Below, piece by piece: positions 60,029-64,000 of a stretch of DNA of 64,000 bases. Numbering within the stretch: the stretch's first letter is position 1; every line of letters begins with the position of its first letter. Made by a program: the position numbers and the translations under genes. The stretch covers positions 1 through 64,000 of the forward strand of contig NZ_FTNT01000014.1 of NCBI RefSeq assembly GCF_900156495.1. Direction: 5' to 3'. The DNA is from Williamsia sterculiae. Its GTDB lineage: Bacteria; Actinomycetota; Actinomycetes; Mycobacteriales; Mycobacteriaceae. Below the pieces are notes generated by a model. It was not told where the DNA came from, did no database searches, and saw only the letters and a list, made by a program, of their open reading frames with translations.

Positions 60029-63000
60029 GTGGGCCTCTTCGACAACATCGTCGACGCCGGGGAGGACCTTGTCCACTCCGGCGAGAAGGTGCTCGGAAAG
60101 GCCGTTGACGGCGCGACCGATCTCGTCGGTGATGGTCTCCGGGACGTAGGTCTCGACGGGGCCGCGAACGCCGTCGAAGACTTCGGCGATTACGTGGCCG
60201 ACCAACTCGGGGCCACTCCCGACGAGAAGTCGCTCGACGAGACCGACGACCCCAAGGAACTCGTCCACGGCGACCCCGGTGCGCTCCACGACCGGGCGTC
60301 GTCGTTGACCTCGATGTCGGGATCGCTGGAACAGGGTGGTTCGGGTCTCCGTGGCATCTCGGTGGGGAACTGGTCGGGCGACGGCGCCGAGGCCTACCAC
60401 CAGAAGACGGCGACCGAATTCCCCAAGTGGTTCACCGCTGCCGACGCCTGTGACGCAGCCTCCGGCGCCCTGACCGCACTTGCCGGTGCGGTGGAGGCCG
60501 CCCAGAAGCAGGCCGCCGAGGCCGTGCGTCTGTGGAAAGAGGCCCAGCGCCAACACGATGCGTGGGCGGCCGACGTCACCACCCGGACCAACTCGTACAA
60601 CACCGCGGCCCGCGCATATAACGCCCGCGTCACCGACGTCCGGCCGACCGCGCCGATCTTCGGACCCGACCCCGGTCCCGCGTTGAAACAGCAGGCAAAC
60701 GACGTCCTCAAGCGTGCGCGTGATCAGCGGAACGCCGCGGCCGACGACGCAGCGGGTGCGCTGCGCGGCGCTGCCGGACAGGCGCCACCGATGCCCGCCG
60801 CCGGTGAACGTCTGACCGACTCACTCGGGGATCTCTACACGGCCGGCAACATCGCATCGGGTCACTTCTCGGCCGGCGCGCTGGGCGTGGTCACCGACAC
60901 CGTCAAGATGGTGCGCACCCTGAGTCCGCAGGATCCTTACAACGTCAGCCATCCCGCTGAATACGCCAGGAACTCCACCGCTCTCGCGGCCGGTCTGGTC
61001 AAGGTCGCGTCGGATCCCAAAGAACTGGGAAAGGCGTTCATCGGCACCGGTTGGAGTAAGGATCCCGCCCAAGCCATGGGTGCGCTGACCGCCAACGTCG
61101 CCTCACTTGCCGCCCCCGGACCCAAAGGTGCCGGCGCGCTGTCGGGTGCGGCGCGCGCCGCCTCCGGCGCCGGTCGTGAAGCGACCTCGATGGCCGGAAA
61201 CGCGGCTCGCGAGGGGGCGACCGCAGGAGTCCGTGACGCGGCATCGGCAGCCGGCCACGGATTGTCGGACGCGCGCCCTACGGCGCCACACATCGGCGAA
61301 ACCCCATTGGGGCAGGGACATGTCGCCACGGCGTCACACGAGACCCCACGCACCGAGACTCCGGTGAGTGAGGTGCACGACGGTCCACCGCCGTCACAGG
61401 CCGGCCACCCGGGACAGCCCGAGCCGCAACGCGTCGATGCGACCCCGCACGACTCCGGCCCACCGGGCCGCGACCCCTCCGGTTCGCCCGACGGACCGGC
61501 GACAACCGACCACGGTCCATCCGACCGGACTCCGCCGACCGACACCACTCCGCCCGCGCGTGATGGTTCGCCCCACCATGATCCGAGCGACCCGCCTGGT
61601 GCTCACGACGCTCCTGAGTCCAAGTCACCCGTCGGTGACCCGTCACCGACACCTCATCACGACGTCCCACCGGAACGCGAGACCCCGAACCCTGTTCGGG
61701 ACGACGGACCGGATCCCGAACCTCACGACAGCTCCCGCGCGCCGGAGGACGGTGGCGCGCCGCCGCACGGACCCGATGGTCCCGGTGGGCCGCATGACCG
61801 GCCATCGCATACCGAGCCGCACGATCCACGCGCACCCGGTGATGTGACGAAACCGGACGCTCCCGACCGAACGCCCACACCCGACCGTGATGTCGACACC
61901 GCTCCGGCGCGGGACACACCCACCCCGCAACCATCGCACGCGCCAGAACCGCCACGCACGCCGGTCTCACCGACGGAGGCACCACCCCTCGCCGCGGCCA
62001 CGCCCCATACCGGAACACCGGTGGGACCACCGCACACCGCGCCGGCCAACTCGTCGCCCGCGGCCGACGCCAGGGCGCCCGAGACGCGCGGACCGGTCCA
62101 GGCTTCGCGTGCGGACGCGGCACCCTCGAATCCTGCCAGTGCGCCACGAGCCGCCGACTCCGGTTTGCCCGAATACAGTTCCGGGGCACGGCCGGATGCG
62201 GTGTCCAGCACCCCGGGCTCTGGCGCTGCAGGTCGTGTCGCCGATGCTGCGGTGTCGGCGACACCTCGCATGGACCAACCGGCCGCCGGCATAGTCGGCA
62301 AGGCACCCGAACCGGTCGTCGCCGCACCGACGCGAGCAGCCGACACGGGCGGTGCCATTCCGCGCGACGCCACCACAGGCGGCACGCCGCACGGCGCCGG
62401 CGGTGGTGAGCACCCAGTCTACGAACCGACTGATCCGCACGTACCCGATGACCCTATCGATCACGAGCGCCCGCACGCGTCCACCGACCGCGAGTTGTGT
62501 ACGGCCAGGGGCGAACCGGTCGACGTGGCGACCGGCGAATACTTCCTGCCCGCAATCGATGTCGACCTACCCGGCATTCTGCCGCTGCTGCTGGTGCGGA
62601 CCCACCGCTCGCAGTTCCGGGGCGGGCAGTGGTTCGGACCGTCGTGGTCAAGCACGCTGGACGCGAGGGCTGTTGCCGACGACGACGGCGTCACCACGGT
62701 CGATCCCGACGGAGTGGTCCTGCGGTTCCCACCCGTCACCGAGGGTGAGACCGCGGTTCCGGAACGCGGGAGCCTGTGGCGCCTTGCACGCACACCCGTG
62801 GGCGGCTACGTCCTCACCGACCGTACCGGCGACCGTCACTACTGGTTCGACCCCAAACCCCAGCTCGGTGGCGCCGACATCGACGCCGGTGCCTTCACGG
62901 TCTCCGCCATCACCGATCGCAACCGCAACCGAATACTTTTCGGCTATAGCGACAAGGGTGTGCCGATCAGCGTCGAGCACTCGGGCGGTTACCGCATCTC

Positions 63001-64000
63001 CATCGACACCGTCGACGGTCGCGTCACTCGGTATCGCGCGATCACCGTTGACGCAATGGGTGTCACGTCGACCACCTTGCGCGAATTCGGTTACACGGAG
63101 GGTGATCTGACCTGGATCACCGACGCCGCCGGTGCGACCACGTCGTTCGGTTATGACGATCATCGCATGGTCCGGTGGACCGACTCCATCGGCCAGACGT
63201 ATGAGAACACCTACGATGACGCCGGTCGCGTGATCTATCAGACCGGCACCGACGGGGTGTGGGCCGGGCGGTTCGACTATCGCGACCTGCCGGACGGGAC
63301 CGGCACCGTCACCGCGTTCACCGACGCGGTGGGCGCCACCACCTACTACGCCATCGACGTGGACGGCCGACCGCAACGCGTCATCGACCCGGTCGGACGG
63401 GAGACCGTGACCCGCTGGGACCTGCGGCGCAACCCCATCAGCAGCACAGATCCGTCTGGCGCCACAACATCATTCGACTACGACGGCCGCGGTGACCTCG
63501 TGAGCGTGACCGGTCCCACGGGAGGCTCCACGTCGATGGCGTACGCGGCCCAGGGTCTGCCGTCGCGCATCACCCACCCGGACGGCACCACCGAGACCAT
63601 CCGATATGACGAACGCGGCAACGCCGTGTCGGTTACCGATGCCGCGGGCAGCACCAGCAGCGTCGAACGAGCGCCTACGGGTGCTCCGGCTGCGCAATTG
63701 GATACCGACGGGCGTCGCGTCACCATGGATTCGAACGCCGCCGGTTTGCCGACACGGGTCGAGGACGCGATCGGATACGCCACGCAGATTGAGTACGACC
63801 CGCTCGGCCGGCCCGTGCGCGTGATCGCCGCGGACGGCGGGATCACGCAGCGCCGGTACGACCCCGAAGGTCGGCTGCTCGCGGAGGTCGCGCCCGACGG
63901 CGCCGAACAGCGCTGGACCTACGACGGTGAGGGTAATCGGCTGTCGCACGTCGACGCGGTGGGATCCGAAACACGTTGGTACTACGGCTTCTACGACCTG
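60029..64000 (+). CDS. RHS-repeat polymorphic toxin with type VII secretion-type N-terminus (3' end outside window)
   Basis: 1324 codons visible from GTG 60029, frame open to the window end. Residues 1-300 are helical with 'SVGNWSGDGAEAYHQK' near 112 (WxG-type) as in putative T7SS-secreted toxins. A helical/Ala-rich part follows, then a very long Pro/Asp/His/Thr-rich linker (about 430-790). Residues about 829-880 ('GEPVDVATGEYFLPAIDVDLPG' and 'LLLVRTHRS') are the DUF6531 entry to the RHS shell, followed by many YD/RHS repeats ('FGYDDH', 'NTYDDAGRVIYQTG', 'IEYDPLGRPVRV', 'RRYDPEGRLLAEV'). The C-terminal toxin domain and its immunity gene should lie just right of this window. Confidence 0.88.
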   Translation, partial: MGLFDNIVDAGEDLVHSGEKVLGKAVDGATDLVGDGLRDVGLDGAANAVEDFGDYVADQLGATPDEKSLDETDDPKELVHGDPGALHDRASSLTSMSGSLEQGGSGLRGISVGNWSGDGAEAYHQKTATEFPKWFTAADACDAASGALTALAGAVEAAQKQAAEAVRLWKEAQRQHDAWAADVTTRTNSYNTAARAYNARVTDVRPTAPIFGPDPGPALKQQANDVLKRARDQRNAAADDAAGALRGAAGQAPPMPAAGERLTDSLGDLYTAGNIASGHFSAGALGVVTDTVKMVRTLSPQDPYNVSHPAEYARNSTALAAGLVKVASDPKELGKAFIGTGWSKDPAQAMGALTANVASLAAPGPKGAGALSGAARAASGAGREATSMAGNAAREGATAGVRDAASAAGHGLSDARPTAPHIGETPLGQGHVATASHETPRTETPVSEVHDGPPPSQAGHPGQPEPQRVDATPHDSGPPGRDPSGSPDGPATTDHGPSDRTPPTDTTPPARDGSPHHDPSDPPGAHDAPESKSPVGDPSPTPHHDVPPERETPNPVRDDGPDPEPHDSSRAPEDGGAPPHGPDGPGGPHDRPSHTEPHDPRAPGDVTKPDAPDRTPTPDRDVDTAPARDTPTPQPSHAPEPPRTPVSPTEAPPLAAATPHTGTPVGPPHTAPANSSPAADARAPETRGPVQASRADAAPSNPASAPRAADSGLPEYSSGARPDAVSSTPGSGAAGRVADAAVSATPRMDQPAAGIVGKAPEPVVAAPTRAADTGGAIPRDATTGGTPHGAGGGEHPVYEPTDPHVPDDPIDHERPHASTDRELCTARGEPVDVATGEYFLPAIDVDLPGILPLLLVRTHRSQFRGGQWFGPSWSSTLDARAVADDDGVTTVDPDGVVLRFPPVTEGETAVPERGSLWRLARTPVGGYVLTDRTGDRHYWFDPKPQLGGADIDAGAFTVSAITDRNRNRILFGYSDKGVPISVEHSGGYRISIDTVDGRVTRYRAITVDAMGVTSTTLREFGYTEGDLTWITDAAGATTSFGYDDHRMVRWTDSIGQTYENTYDDAGRVIYQTGTDGVWAGRFDYRDLPDGTGTVTAFTDAVGATTYYAIDVDGRPQRVIDPVGRETVTRWDLRRNPISSTDPSGATTSFDYDGRGDLVSVTGPTGGSTSMAYAAQGLPSRITHPDGTTETIRYDERGNAVSVTDAAGSTSSVERAPTGAPAAQLDTDGRRVTMDSNAAGLPTRVEDAIGYATQIEYDPLGRPVRVIAADGGITQRRYDPEGRLLAEVAPDGAEQRWTYDGEGNRLSHVDAVGSETRWYYGFYDL

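Overview
The window is high-GC DNA with dense, overlapping genes. It looks like a mycolic-acid actinobacterium of the Mycobacteriales (Gordonia, Rhodococcus or Williamsia type): there is an MceF-like cell-entry protein, an alternate-signal (SipW-type) secretion locus of the kind known from Rhodococcus, and type VII secretion-style polymorphic toxin genes. The genus is inferred and not proven.

Left flank (1-10.06 kb). A partial mce gene is followed by a TetR repressor divergent from an NADPH-dependent oxidoreductase, with a 28-bp perfect palindrome between them. Next comes a compact operon of three exported proteins with 'ALWS'-type signal peptides and two SipW-like signal peptidases, one of which is fused to a substrate-like secreted domain. 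Small genes follow (DUF1801-like, a zinc-ribbon protein, an unknown). The last pair on the minus strand looks broken: an NrtR-like NUDIX regulator with an in-frame TAA, and a NadR-like protein with an in-frame TGA that has also lost its N-terminal catalytic start.

Defence island (about 10.07-58.95 kb). (a) A three-gene operon on the plus strand: a giant SF1 helicase with a DUF559/Vsr-like nuclease end, an SF2 helicase whose C-terminus looks like sigma-70 region 4, and a protein with a RAMA/DUF4357-like end. (b) Degenerate IS3-family fragments. (c) A full type 2 BREX (Pgl) operon on the minus strand, pglW-pglX-[DUF262/DUF1524]-pglY-pglZ-brxD-brxHI, in which every junction overlaps by 1-4 nt and a GmrSD-like gene sits in the middle. 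(d) A minus-strand cluster of an unknown protein (perhaps DUF6361-like), a two-HKD phospholipase-D-fold nuclease, a SNF2/RapA-type helicase and a DUF6308 protein, followed by a DUF2075 ATPase. (e) A lipase-like protein with a long Gly/Ala-rich hydrophobic segment next to a membrane-anchored helical protein. (f) An AddB-like/AddA-like helicase-nuclease pair and a small AT-rich membrane protein gene.

Right flank (59.07-64 kb). An SseB-like protein, a WXG100/ESX-like protein and the first 1324 codons of an RHS-repeat polymorphic toxin with a T7SS-type N-terminus.

Most of the island reads as stacked antiphage or anti-foreign-DNA modules. BREX type 2 is well established. The helicase/sigma-4 trio, the PLD-SNF2 cluster and the lipase/membrane pair are the places where an undescribed system could be. 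No tRNA gene, CRISPR array, integrase or att repeat was recognised.
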